From JAPOXR01 sp965221815 (GTDB lineage: Bacteria > Pseudomonadota > Alphaproteobacteria > Rhodobacterales > Rhodobacteraceae): DNA of 64,000 nucleotides. Below, one piece after another: positions 16,934 through 25,908 of this stretch. Within the stretch, counting starts at the first letter, position 1; the number at the start of each line of letters is the position of its first letter. The position numbers and the translations under genes are program-made. The notes beneath the pieces are model-generated. The model searched no databases. It had not been told where the DNA came from and worked only from the letters and a program-made list of their open reading frames with translations. The stretch is taken from positions 1,178,001 through 1,242,000 of the forward strand of contig OZ244915.1 of the NCBI GenBank assembly GCA_965221815.1. The letters run 5' to 3'.

Positions 16934-18214
16934 GTGGCAACCGACAATATAGGTCACACCGCGATATCGGATATTGTCGTGGCGAACCTTCCTCGTAGAA
17001 AGCGCAAACAGGGAATCCTGGTGGCCCTGGGAATCGGTGCCATCCTGACCGCTTTCCTGATGTTATTCATTCTTGTCAGTTCATTGTTTTTTTCGGGTTA
17101 TCACGCCTTTACCCAAACCCACGCAGAGATTGATGTTTTTGTTGATCCGGCGGTTATCGATGCCGACAAACTTCCACGTGGAAATTTCCGGGAATTGCTT
17201 ACCAATGCTCTCATTGAGAGCTTTCCGGAGGTGGAGTCACGCAGCGAGAAAACCGAATTATACCGAATGTTAAGTCATGGCACTCAGTTTCAGCTGCGCG
17301 ACATGATTGTCAATGATTTATCAGTGATCGGCAAAACGGTAACAATGAAAGTGCCGTTGTCGGATCCCTTTGATCAACTCAACAAGGGATTGATCGATCG
17401 TGAGACACCTGAGGAACAACGGCGGCTGAATAACCAGCAGATTTCCCAATTTGATCGCCTCAGCGCGACCGGCGTGATATCCACGCCATTCAATTGGAAC
17501 CTGTTGACAAATCCGGACAGCCGGTTTCCCGAGCTGGCCGGGCTGCGCGGGGCCCTGATTGGTTCGTTTTGGGCTCTTCTGATCTGTTTCCTGCTTTCGT
17601 TCCCAGTGGGTATCGGTGCGGCAATTTATCTCGAGGAGTTTGCACCGAAAAACCGGATCAGTGATCTGATCGAGGTCAGTATCAACAACCTGGCTGCTGT
17701 GCCTTCAGTTGTTTTTGGATTGTTGGCACTTGCCGTATTTATCGGCTGGTTCGGGATGCCGCGCTCCGCCCCGTTTGTTGGTGGAATGACTCTGGCTCTG
17801 ATGACGATGCCAACCGTGATTATTGCGGCGCGCGCAGCAATGAAGTCGATACCAAATTCCATCCGCGAAGCGGCTCTCGGTGTTGGTGCTTCGCGCCAGC
17901 AGGTGGTATTTGGGCATGTCCTGCCCTTGGCGATGCCCGGTATACTGACCGGTACGATCATTGGATTGGCGCAAGCGCTCGGCGAAACAGCCCCCCTGCT
18001 GCTGATTGGAATGAACGCCTTCATCACATCGGCTCCTGCGGGACCCTTTGACAGTTCAACCGCGCTCCCGACGCAGATCTTTATCTGGGCAGACAGCCCG
18101 GAGCGCGGATTTGTGAGTCGGACCTCGGCAGCGATCCTCGTCTTGCTCGGATTCTTGATTGCAATGAATAGCCTCGCGATTTTCCTCCGGCGTCGATTTG
18201 AGCGGAACTGGTGA
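16934..18214 (+). CDS. pstA: Phosphate ABC transporter permease PstA
   Basis: Second permease, 426 aa from the GTG at 16934, which is preceded by a strong site (AGGGGGG, 5 bases away). An in-frame ATG at 16916 overlapping the pstC end is an alternative. One N-terminal span is followed by a large periplasmic region (about residues 60-200), then the permease core with GVGASRQQVVFGHVLPLAMP (EAA loop) and AQALGETAPLLLIGMNAF. The long periplasmic loop is typical of alphaproteobacterial PstA. The operon ends here without the ATPase gene. Confidence 0.93.
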   Translation: MATDNIGHTAISDIVVANLPRRKRKQGILVALGIGAILTAFLMLFILVSSLFFSGYHAFTQTHAEIDVFVDPAVIDADKLPRGNFRELLTNALIESFPEVESRSEKTELYRMLSHGTQFQLRDMIVNDLSVIGKTVTMKVPLSDPFDQLNKGLIDRETPEEQRRLNNQQISQFDRLSATGVISTPFNWNLLTNPDSRFPELAGLRGALIGSFWALLICFLLSFPVGIGAAIYLEEFAPKNRISDLIEVSINNLAAVPSVVFGLLALAVFIGWFGMPRSAPFVGGMTLALMTMPTVIIAARAAMKSIPNSIREAALGVGASRQQVVFGHVLPLAMPGILTGTIIGLAQALGETAPLLLIGMNAFITSAPAGPFDSSTALPTQIFIWADSPERGFVSRTSAAILVLLGFLIAMNSLAIFLRRRFERNW

Positions 18215-18265
18215 CAACCATCGCCCATCAAGCCTTTAAATTGCTTTGAAAGGTCAAATCAGTTC

Positions 18266-18318
18266 TTGACAAGATGTGATAAACAGGAAATAAGTCCGGC
18301 CTTGAATCAAGGCCGGAC
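18266..18318 (+). promoter_or_regulatory. Promoter and leader hairpin of rplU
   Basis: TTGACA (18266-18271) and AATAAG (18289-18294), 17 bases apart, form a plausible sigma-70 promoter. Directly after it, GTCCGGCCTTG (18294-18304) pairs perfectly with CAAGGCCGGAC (18308-18318) around a 3-base loop. No U run follows, so it is more likely an mRNA leader structure of the ribosomal protein operon than a terminator; a pst terminator cannot be excluded. Confidence 0.5.
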
Positions 18319-18359
18319 GGTCACAGCAGTCGATCTCGATTTTCCTAACAGAATTGAAA

Positions 18360-18893
18360 ATGATGACGGATATGACTTCGCAAGAATCTGCTGAGGAGAA
18401 AAATGAGGCGTTACAGCCGCCCAATTCTGCCGAAACGAAAGACGCTGCTGGAAAAGAGTCTGCAGCATCTCATCATCAGGCTGCATCTGAAATTCCGGAG
18501 TCCCGTAAATCACTCACGGAAGATGGAACGGGCGCTCCTGTCCGTTCTGCAGTCATGCGATTTGGTGATAAACAATATGTTGTGTATCCGGGAAAAGATA
18601 TCGAGCTTCCGGCGCCAAAGGGTTTTGCCGAATCGGCAATCGAGGTGACAGAGGTGATGATGGCAACAGTTGGGACCCCGGAGAAGAACGGGGTCGTCAT
18701 CGGCAGTCCATTGATTGAAGGTGCCTCGGTCGCTTTGCAACGCATTGGGGAAGTCAAGGTGCGGCGTGAATTGAATTTCAAGCGACGGCGGAGGAAAGGC
18801 TCCTCGAAGCGGACCAAGGGGGTGCGGATTCACTCAATGGTCTGTCATGTAGAAGCGATAAATCTGCCTGCTGACACAGCGTTGCAGGTTTAA
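18360..18893 (+). CDS. rplU: 50S ribosomal protein bL21 with long N-terminal extension
   Basis: The last 112 residues are bL21: MRFGDKQYVVYPGKDIELPA, the VLMVG-like VTEVMMATVG, VVIGSPLIEGASVALQRIGE and the basic loop VRRELNFKRRRRKGSSKRTK. Ahead of it lies an acidic, low-complexity extension of about 65 residues (SQESAEEKNEALQPPNS..., SHHQAASEIPESRKS) that normal bL21 (about 100 aa) lacks. The internal ATG at 18555 could start a standard-length protein but has no ribosome binding site. Followed by rpmA after 17 bases, the usual arrangement. Confidence 0.88.
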   Translation: MMTDMTSQESAEEKNEALQPPNSAETKDAAGKESAASHHQAASEIPESRKSLTEDGTGAPVRSAVMRFGDKQYVVYPGKDIELPAPKGFAESAIEVTEVMMATVGTPEKNGVVIGSPLIEGASVALQRIGEVKVRRELNFKRRRRKGSSKRTKGVRIHSMVCHVEAINLPADTALQV

Positions 18894-18910
18894 CAGACAG
18901 GAGGCGCAAC

Positions 18911-19177
18911 ATGGCTCACAAGAAGGCAGGAGGCTCATCGCGTAATGGGCGCGATTCGGCCGGGCGCCGACTCGGCGTCAAGAAGTTTGGCGGGCAGGTT
19001 GTTGATCCCGGGAATATTATCGTCCGGCAGCGTGGCAGCCGATTTTGGCCAGGCGAAGGCACAGGAATGGGCCGCGATCATACGATCTTTGCGACCGATA
19101 CCGGCCAGGTCGAATTCAGACGAGGGTTCAAAGGGCGCAACTATGTTTCGGTGCGACCCTGCGCTGAAACCGGCTAG
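18911..19177 (+). CDS. rpmA: 50S ribosomal protein bL27
   Basis: An 88-aa bL27: MAHKKAGGSSRNGRDSAGRR followed by LGVKKFGGQVVDPGNIIVRQ and RGSRFWPGEGTGMGRDHTIF. The N-terminus MAHKKAGGS is the mature form that reaches the peptidyl transferase centre, with no Firmicute-type cleavable leader. A site AGGAGGCGC precedes the ATG. Part of the rplU-rpmA-obgE-proBA cluster. Confidence 0.97.
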   Translation: MAHKKAGGSSRNGRDSAGRRLGVKKFGGQVVDPGNIIVRQRGSRFWPGEGTGMGRDHTIFATDTGQVEFRRGFKGRNYVSVRPCAETG

Positions 19178-19240
19178 ATTTCAATCGATCTTTCCACCGC
19201 TGCCAGGCGGTGGGTTGCGTCGGCTTGACGCGGGCTCTGC

Positions 19241-20266
19241 ATGCGCTTTCTTGATTTGGCGAAAGTGATTGTCCGCTCGGGCCATGGTGGCCCCGGTGCC
19301 GCAAGTTTTCGCCGTGAAAAATTTGTTGAATTCGGCGGCCCTGATGGTGGTGACGGTGGGAATGGTGGCAGCGTTTTTATCAAAGCCGTGCCAGGCCTCA
19401 ATACACTCATAGATTATCGCTATAAACACCATGTCATCGCGGCGAATGGGCAACCGGGCCGGGGAAAATGTCGCCATGGTGCCAAGGGTCACGATGTCAT
19501 AATGCCGGTTCCAATTGGGACCGAGATACTTGATGAGAGTCAGACAGAGATCCTTTTCGACCTTGTCACCGAGGGCGAGATGCAGCTTCTGGCACCCGGT
19601 GGGTCAGGTGGCTTTGGCAATCGACGATTTCTGTCTTCGACCAATCAGGCACCAAGAGAAGCCAATCCCGGACGGCAAGGGCTTGAGAGAACCGTTTGGT
19701 TGCGGCTCAAGCTCTTTGCCGATATCGGGCTTCTTGGATTACCGAATGCCGGTAAATCGACTCTCCTGGCCACCGCGACACGGGCTCGGCCCAAAGTTGC
19801 CGATTATCCATTCACGACTCTGCATCCGACACTTGGAATGCTGATTGTCAATCATTCAGAATATATCATTGCCGATATTCCGGGTTTGATTGAAGGGGCA
19901 CATGCGGGTCGCGGAATTGGTGACAGATTCCTTGGCCATATTGAAAGATGTCAGGTTCTCATTCACCTGATTGATGCATCATCGGAAGATATTATTGATG
20001 ATTATCAAACAGTCATAAATGAAATATCACAATATGGAAGGAGTTTACCAGAGAAACCGCGTCTGACGTTCCTGAGCAAGACTGACTTGTTGTCAGAGGA
20101 TGAATGCGTGGCGCGGTGCAAGTTATTAGCCGACGTTGCAGGGCAGGATGTCGGGATCATGTCTGCTCTGAGTGGGGCGGGCGTGGAACCGGGATTGCGG
20201 CGGGCTGCGGAGCTTGTTGATCACGCACGAGACGACGGGGCGGAGCCTGTGACATGGACGCCGTAA
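19241..20266 (+). CDS. obgE: GTPase Obg/CgtA
   Basis: A 341-aa ribosome-associated GTPase. The N-terminal glycine-rich Obg domain (MRFLDLAKVIVRSGHGGPGA, GGDGGNGGSV, GRGKCRHGAKGHDV, LAPGGSGGFGNRRF) is followed by the G domain: G1 GLPNAGKST, G2 DYPFTTLHPTLG, G3 ADIPGLIEGAHAGRG, G4 FLSKTDLL, G5 SALSG. The G4 motif has Ser in place of the usual Asn of NKxD. There is no extended C-terminal OCT domain. Obg helps assemble the 50S subunit and responds to GTP/ppGpp. Its last codons overlap proB by 13 bases. Confidence 0.96.
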   Translation: MRFLDLAKVIVRSGHGGPGAASFRREKFVEFGGPDGGDGGNGGSVFIKAVPGLNTLIDYRYKHHVIAANGQPGRGKCRHGAKGHDVIMPVPIGTEILDESQTEILFDLVTEGEMQLLAPGGSGGFGNRRFLSSTNQAPREANPGRQGLERTVWLRLKLFADIGLLGLPNAGKSTLLATATRARPKVADYPFTTLHPTLGMLIVNHSEYIIADIPGLIEGAHAGRGIGDRFLGHIERCQVLIHLIDASSEDIIDDYQTVINEISQYGRSLPEKPRLTFLSKTDLLSEDECVARCKLLADVAGQDVGIMSALSGAGVEPGLRRAAELVDHARDDGAEPVTWTP

Positions 20267-21387
20267 CAAGGATCAAGGCAAGCCAGCGGATTGTTGTCAA
20301 AATTGGCTCGGCATTGCTGGTCGACCATCAGACGAGACAGATTCGCCAGACGTGGCTCCGGGCGCTGGCTGCAGACATTGCCGAACTGAGCCAACGCGGC
20401 ACCCGACCGCTGATTGTTTCCTCAGGTTCAATTGCTCTGGGGCGTTCATTGCTTGGGTTTGACAATGGTGCGCTTCCTCTCGAACAAAGTCAGGCTGCCG
20501 CTGCATCAGGTCAGATTCGTCTTGCCCGGGCGTATGAGGAGGCGTTGGCGCCGCACGGCTTGGTTGCGGCACAGATTTTGTTGACACTTGACGACAGCCG
20601 CAATCGCCGACGTTACCTCAATTCACGTGCGACATTTGAGAATTTACTGTTGTGCGGCGCCGTTCCTGTTGTCAATGAAAACGATACGGTGGCGACGGAT
20701 GAGATTCGTTTTGGCGATAATGATCGGCTGGCAGCACAGGTGGCGGCAATGACAAATGCCGATTGTCTGGTACTTCTCTCCGATGTGGATGGTCTCTATG
20801 ATCAAGACCCGCGCATGTCTGAGGATGCACGTCGTATCAGCGAAGTTTCGACGATCACCGCGGAAATTGAAGCAATGGCAGCCGGGACGCTGTCGGGGAC
20901 TGCGAAAGGCGGGATGAGAACCAAGATCCAGGCAGCGAAGACGGCAACGAGCGCGGGCTGTGCGACCATCATTGCTGATGGTTTCTGTCATTCGCCACTC
21001 CGGGCGCTGATGGACGGTGCCGCCTGTACCGTTTTTCTGCCGCGCGGTGATCCGCAGTCGGCACGAAAACACTGGATCGCATCAATGAAGCCGCGGGGTC
21101 GTCTGACCGTTGATCAGGGTGCGCTCAGGGCTCTCAAGAACGGTAAGTCCCTGTTGCCAGCAGGCATTACATCTGCTGATGGCGATTTCGGCCGCGGCGA
21201 TCCGGTGGAGATTTGTGATCCGGAAGGATTTGCAGTATGGACGGGGCTTGCGCGTTATACCCATGCGGAAACTTTACGCATTTTGGGAAAGAAATCCTCG
21301 GAGCTCCCATCAATACTGGGTTATCCGGCACGGTCGGCATTGGTCCATCGAGATGACCTGGTGGTGCTGGCGGCAGAGATCGGGTGA
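20254..21387 (+). CDS. proB: Glutamate 5-kinase
   Basis: First enzyme of proline synthesis: phosphorylates glutamate to gamma-glutamyl phosphate. The amino-acid kinase domain shows IVVKIGSALLVDHQT, IVSSGSIALGRSLLG, PVVNENDTVATDEIRFGDND and VLLSDVDGLYDQDPR; GTAKGGMRTKIQAAK closes the active site. A C-terminal PUA domain (about residues 275-375) is present, as in the proline-feedback-regulated 370-aa form. It overlaps obgE and precedes proA by 50 bases. Confidence 0.96.
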   Translation: MDAVTRIKASQRIVVKIGSALLVDHQTRQIRQTWLRALAADIAELSQRGTRPLIVSSGSIALGRSLLGFDNGALPLEQSQAAAASGQIRLARAYEEALAPHGLVAAQILLTLDDSRNRRRYLNSRATFENLLLCGAVPVVNENDTVATDEIRFGDNDRLAAQVAAMTNADCLVLLSDVDGLYDQDPRMSEDARRISEVSTITAEIEAMAAGTLSGTAKGGMRTKIQAAKTATSAGCATIIADGFCHSPLRALMDGAACTVFLPRGDPQSARKHWIASMKPRGRLTVDQGALRALKNGKSLLPAGITSADGDFGRGDPVEICDPEGFAVWTGLARYTHAETLRILGKKSSELPSILGYPARSALVHRDDLVVLAAEIG

Positions 21388-21437
21388 GAACGACGCGCCA
21401 ACAACGTGATCTGTCTGCAATGTGATGGGGCGAGAGT

Positions 21438-22700
21438 ATGAGGATGTCTGACCTGTCCGGCCACATGCAGGAAATCGGTCGGGCTGCCCAAGCGGCTGCC
21501 ACCGAGATGGCGGTTGCGTCAAGTGCAGCAAAGTCGGTCGCGCTACGGGTTGCTGCGGACGCGATCAGCGACCACAGCGTGCAGATCATCGAGGCCAACC
21601 ACAAGGATATTGATAATGGTCAGTCAAAGGGACTGACTGATGCGATGATTGATCGCTTGACACTGGATCATGAACGAATTGGTTCCATTCGTCAGTCATT
21701 ATTGGAGATCGCCGACCTTACTGATCCTGTTGGAACGGTCATTGCAGAATGGTCACGCCCTAACGGACTCAAGATTAAACGTGTGCGGACGCCGCTCGGG
21801 GTCATTGGAATCATCTACGAGTCGCGTCCCAACGTCACGGTTGATGCCGGTGCCCTTTGCGTCAAGGCCGGAAATGCCGCGATTCTGCGGGGTGGTTCTG
21901 ACAGTTGGCATACATCGCAGGCCCTGCATCAAAGCATGTTGATCGGTCTCAAGGAAGCATCCCTTCCCGGGGCAGCAATCCAATCTGTGGCAACGACTGA
22001 CCGTGCTGCTGTGGGTGAAATGTTACGCATGACTGAATTTATCGATGTGATTGTGCCGCGTGGCGGAAAGAGCCTTGTCGAAAGGGTGCAGAGTGAGGCG
22101 CGCGTCCCGGTATTCGCGCATCTTGAAGGAATCTGCCATGTCTATGTCGACGAAAAAGCAGATGTCGAGAAGGCTCGCCGGGTCGTGCTCAACTCAAAGG
22201 TGCGGCGAACCGGAATTTGTGGAGCGGCAGAATGTCTGCTCATCGACCGTGAATTTTTCAGGCGCGCGGGTGCCCCGTTTATCACGGATCTGACCCGACA
22301 CGGAATCGAAGTCAGGGTGACAGCAGATCTGATCGGAATTACGGGAACCGTCGCGGCGTCAGACACGGATTTTGGAACAGAATTTCTCGATACGGTTATC
22401 GCTGTGCGGCTGGTCGATGGTGTCCAGGGTGCAATTGATCATATTCAACAGTTTGGCTCGCAACATACAGACGCCATCATTACCGAGTCGGATGCCACTG
22501 CCGAGGTATTTTTCAGTCAATTGAATTCAGCAATTCTCATGCGCAATGCGTCAACCCAGTTTGCCGATGGCGGTGAATTCGGGATGGGAGCTGAAATCGG
22601 AATTGCGACGGGAAAGATTCATGCAAGAGGGCCGGTCGGCGCTGAACAACTCACCAGTTTTCAATATATTGTCGAAGGTGACGGTACAATCAGGCCTTGA
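21438..22700 (+). CDS. proA: Glutamate-5-semialdehyde dehydrogenase (gamma-glutamyl phosphate reductase)
   Basis: Second enzyme of proline synthesis; reduces the product of ProB with NADPH. A 420-aa aldehyde-dehydrogenase-fold protein with RTPLGVIGIIYESRPNVTVD, LCVKAGNAAILRGGS, DVIVPRGGKSLVE, and the catalytic cysteine in RRTGICGAAECLLI; the C-terminal FADGGEFGMGAEIGIATGKI is the ProA signature. Starts at this ATG or the ATG two codons on. ProB and ProA normally act as a channelling complex. Confidence 0.96.
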   Translation: MRMSDLSGHMQEIGRAAQAAATEMAVASSAAKSVALRVAADAISDHSVQIIEANHKDIDNGQSKGLTDAMIDRLTLDHERIGSIRQSLLEIADLTDPVGTVIAEWSRPNGLKIKRVRTPLGVIGIIYESRPNVTVDAGALCVKAGNAAILRGGSDSWHTSQALHQSMLIGLKEASLPGAAIQSVATTDRAAVGEMLRMTEFIDVIVPRGGKSLVERVQSEARVPVFAHLEGICHVYVDEKADVEKARRVVLNSKVRRTGICGAAECLLIDREFFRRAGAPFITDLTRHGIEVRVTADLIGITGTVAASDTDFGTEFLDTVIAVRLVDGVQGAIDHIQQFGSQHTDAIITESDATAEVFFSQLNSAILMRNASTQFADGGEFGMGAEIGIATGKIHARGPVGAEQLTSFQYIVEGDGTIRP

Positions 22701-22955
22701 CGGGGACGGGGCCATTGATGCCTTTGATCACACAAAAGAGCATGAATGAGGACCCTAATGCATTGACGCCAGGGAAAGTGGCACTAAACCGAAGCCGGGT
22801 TGACTGTTAGCACGTCCATCCTTCGGCTACACTCTTCGATGTCGAACTCTTGGCAGGGTTGAATGGACAAGCTATCCCGCTGTGCTCCCCTGATCGAAAA
22901 GAACGATCCTCCCGCCTTTCGATTTGCGGTGAAACCGATGACCGGACTGGTCAGG

Positions 22956-23498
22956 CTACCAGTTCCGCCGTCGCCCACAATCAATATGGACAAAATTCGA
23001 GCCATGATAGACGCCAACACCGCCTGAATCGCAATCCCGCGCTGCCGCGGCAATCTGCGCAATTGAACGGCCTTTCATCTGTATATCGGCTGCCATGCCT
23101 GAAACATGCAGGGAATTGCTCGCAACGCCATTCGAATGGCTGGCGAGTCTATGGTTGGTTCTCGCCGTGCGGTAACCCGATATCAGGTTGAAAGGTTCAT
23201 CAGAATCGAGGAGTTTCTGTGTGGCTGCCAGGTTGTCGATATTACGCCGATCCATCCGAATGGACCTGTTTTCACGCCAATCTCGCATGAAGTAATCGAT
23301 AACAGATAACGCTTCCCTGATGTAATCACCATTGAGCCAATAGACGATGTCGAGCATTTCGCCAGCGCGATGATTTGTCATGCGGAGTCGTCGAATACCG
23401 GTCGTTGACGTTCCCAAAGACAATGAGGGACAAGTAAGCACAGCAGCGGCGGTAATCCCACACGCGAAACCACGTCGACTGATTGTCGTTCGATTCAC
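22956..23498 (-). CDS. DUF882/YcbK-family M15-type murein peptidase, Tat signal
   Basis: Probable periplasmic murein endopeptidase. An N-terminal twin-arginine motif (ISRRGFACGITAAAVLTC) leads into a body with VYWLNGDYIREALSVIDYFM, FNLISGYRTARTNHRLAS, ASNSLHVSGMAADIQMKGRS and GVGVYHGSNFVHIDCGRRR. The SxHxxGxAxD and HxD positions are the zinc ligands of the D-alanyl-D-alanine carboxypeptidase-like M15 fold. The start is uncertain; I chose the GTG giving 9 residues before the twin-arginine motif (an in-frame extension to 23618 is also open). Divergently transcribed from an L,D-transpeptidase gene, another cell-wall enzyme. Confidence 0.85.
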   Translation of the reverse strand: MNRTTISRRGFACGITAAAVLTCPSLSLGTSTTGIRRLRMTNHRAGEMLDIVYWLNGDYIREALSVIDYFMRDWRENRSIRMDRRNIDNLAATQKLLDSDEPFNLISGYRTARTNHRLASHSNGVASNSLHVSGMAADIQMKGRSIAQIAAAARDCDSGGVGVYHGSNFVHIDCGRRRNW

Positions 23499-23765
23499 AG
23501 GGGGCACCCGGTCGATGCCGGTATCATCGCTGATGGCGACAAAAGCTTTCTGTATTGTGCAGGCACCATCTGCATCCACTTCACCACTGATTCCCCCTAC
23601 ACACCTGCCGGGCCACACCGACGATGCTCAACTTCATCGTCCCAGACTATCATTATTGTCACACTCTAGTAAAATAATTTTCTGCAGTCTTGAAGTCGAT
23701 AGAAGTTCTTGACTTAACTTTGTCCCCCTCGCAAATGCGACATTATTGGGATAGGGGGTTTGGGA

Positions 23766-25397
23766 GTGGAACCGTTGGGGAACGGATTGCAGATCAGGAA
23801 ATTTGCAAGAGTCTCTGCCTGGGCTTTATCGCTGGCCATCAATGCGTTGCTTGTTTCGAGTGTTTCCGCATTTGACTTTGACATCAAATTGCCGGGGCTG
23901 GGGTTGATCGAAGAATTAGCCGATCATCCTGAAATTGCTGCATTTTATCGTGAACGTGGTTTTGCGCCGATCTGGACATCAGGCGATCAGGCAGCACAGA
24001 TTCGACTGCAAACCCTGATGGACTCTGTGTCGGCTGCACCAAATCATGGGCTGCCTTATGGTCAAAATGATCTCGCGCATATCCGGTCGCTGATCAATTT
24101 GCCGGATACAGTTGTCAATCGTGCAGCGGTTGAAGCACAATTGAGCGAGATTTATGTCCGGCTTGCCACCAGCCTGAGTTCAGGAGCAATTGATCCGCGT
24201 TCAGTTGACAGTTCGATTGCCCGCGAATCGCAACCGCCGGATGTCGAATCGCTCTTGCGCGGTATTTCCGGACCTGATCCAGCGGGATATCTTCGCAATC
24301 TTGTTCCCAATACATTGCAATATGTGATGCTGCGCCGGGAGTTGAAGCGGCTTGATCGGTTGATTGAGACCAACGGTTGGGGTGACTTAGTTGAGGCAGA
24401 ACTTCTTCAGGAAGGAGATGAAGGTCTTGCCGTCGTCCAGTTGCGCAACCGTTTGATCCGCATGGGGTATATGCGGCGGACCCCAGATCCACGTTTTACA
24501 GCGAGTTTGAGTTTCGCAGTCAAGCGATTTCAAAAGGATCATGGCCTCACCGCAGATGGAATTGCTGATACAACGACGTTGGAGGCGGTCAATATCGAGC
24601 CACAACAACGCCGTCGACAGGTTGTGGCAGCATTGGAGCGCGAACGCTGGTTAAACCATCCCCTTGGCGACAAACATATCAGAGTCAATATCGCTGATTT
24701 TCATGCTGACGTGATCTCGGCGGGCAAGTCAATCTTTACGACGCGGGTCGTTGTCGGACAAAGTCAGGCACGGTTGCAGACACCAGAATTTTCAGATCAG
24801 ATGACACATATGGTGATCAATCCCACGTGGTATGTTCCACGGTCGATCACCACCAAAGAAATTCTGCCGCAGTTGCAAGAAGACCCGGCGGCCGAACCAC
24901 AGTTGCAGATGTTCACGCAGGAGGATGGAATCATCGACCGCCGTGGGGTTGATTTTCTGAACTATACTGCAGCCAACTTTCCCTATGACTTCAAGCAACC
25001 GCCGGGGCCAAAGAATGCCCTTGGCGAAGTCAAGTTCATGTTTCCAAACCGGTTTAATGTCTACATGCATGACACACCGCAGCGGACATTGTTCCAGCGT
25101 GAGATCAGAAATTACAGCCATGGCTGTATTCGTGTTCATCGTGCGGAGGAATTTGCCGAGTTTCTGCTGTCGCGTTCAATCGATGATCCACAATCTTATT
25201 ATCATTCCATACGCGATTCGGGGAAAGAACAGATCTGGGAACTTCCAGCGCCATTGCCGGTCCATATTACCTATCGGACGGCTTTTCTTGGCCGGGACGG
25301 GCGCATGCATTACCGCGACGATATCTACGGGCGCGACCAGACCTTGTATGAACGTCTGACACAGTCGGTTCCATTGATAGGGCGTCTGTCTGTCTGA
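23766..25397 (+). CDS. L,D-transpeptidase, YcbB/LdtD type
   Basis: Secreted cell-wall cross-linking enzyme, 543 aa. A signal peptide (SAWALSLAINALLVSSVSA) is followed by a scaffold domain, a peptidoglycan-binding helix bundle (about residues 220-280: LRNRLIRMGYMRRTPDPRF, FQKDHGLTADGIADTTTLEA) and the YkuD catalytic domain with NPTWYVPRSITTKEILPQL and the active-site YMHDTP...RNYSHGCIRVHRAEEFAEF. The catalytic Cys and flanking His/Ser/Gly/Arg are present. Start GTG chosen for the site AGGGGG seven bases upstream. It forms 3-3 cross-links and resists most beta-lactams; this follows from the family. Confidence 0.93.
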   Translation: MEPLGNGLQIRKFARVSAWALSLAINALLVSSVSAFDFDIKLPGLGLIEELADHPEIAAFYRERGFAPIWTSGDQAAQIRLQTLMDSVSAAPNHGLPYGQNDLAHIRSLINLPDTVVNRAAVEAQLSEIYVRLATSLSSGAIDPRSVDSSIARESQPPDVESLLRGISGPDPAGYLRNLVPNTLQYVMLRRELKRLDRLIETNGWGDLVEAELLQEGDEGLAVVQLRNRLIRMGYMRRTPDPRFTASLSFAVKRFQKDHGLTADGIADTTTLEAVNIEPQQRRRQVVAALERERWLNHPLGDKHIRVNIADFHADVISAGKSIFTTRVVVGQSQARLQTPEFSDQMTHMVINPTWYVPRSITTKEILPQLQEDPAAEPQLQMFTQEDGIIDRRGVDFLNYTAANFPYDFKQPPGPKNALGEVKFMFPNRFNVYMHDTPQRTLFQREIRNYSHGCIRVHRAEEFAEFLLSRSIDDPQSYYHSIRDSGKEQIWELPAPLPVHITYRTAFLGRDGRMHYRDDIYGRDQTLYERLTQSVPLIGRLSV

Positions 25398-25908
25398 GCC
25401 AACCGCATGTGCCCATTGGGCCAACCCTTTTTGTATGGCAATCCATTCGTGAAAGACTCGGTGCGGTTGTGGCCTGCCGGTTCCCTTGAACACTTCCGGT
25501 GACCGGAAGTGTCGCTCCGTTATCCTCGGCGCCGTGCTGTTGCATCGGGAGCCTTGTGCGAACTGACGGCCACGGATTCTGACACTTTGTAGGACGTTTC
25601 ATTGCGGCAAGAGCAAGAGGTGAATGGAAATCATGGCGAGTGGAATGAAAGAACAGTCCTGCGGGCGTGCTTCCATTGCGTGTGTCAGGGCCGTGTTACG
25701 GGTGTCATGTCCCTGGGATTTTGATAGGGCGTTCCAAAATGAGATCCAGCATGAATCACAATTTTTGAATTTTATATGATTGTGGGTTGCGCAGACCGTC
25801 ACGAAAATTATCAGAATTGAAATCAGATAGATGAGTCATCTGGCTTTACAGCCTGGACTTGGAGCGGCGATATTTGAGCGAGTCGCTTTTTGTGACGCTT
25901 GTGTTTAG
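25398..25908. other. Intergenic region with perfect hairpin
   Basis: About 510 bases without a recognised gene. ACACTTCCGG (25490-25499) pairs with CCGGAAGTGT (25503-25512) around a 3-base loop, 93 bases after the L,D-transpeptidase stop. No U tract follows it on either strand, so it is a transcript-end structure at best. Confidence 0.45.
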
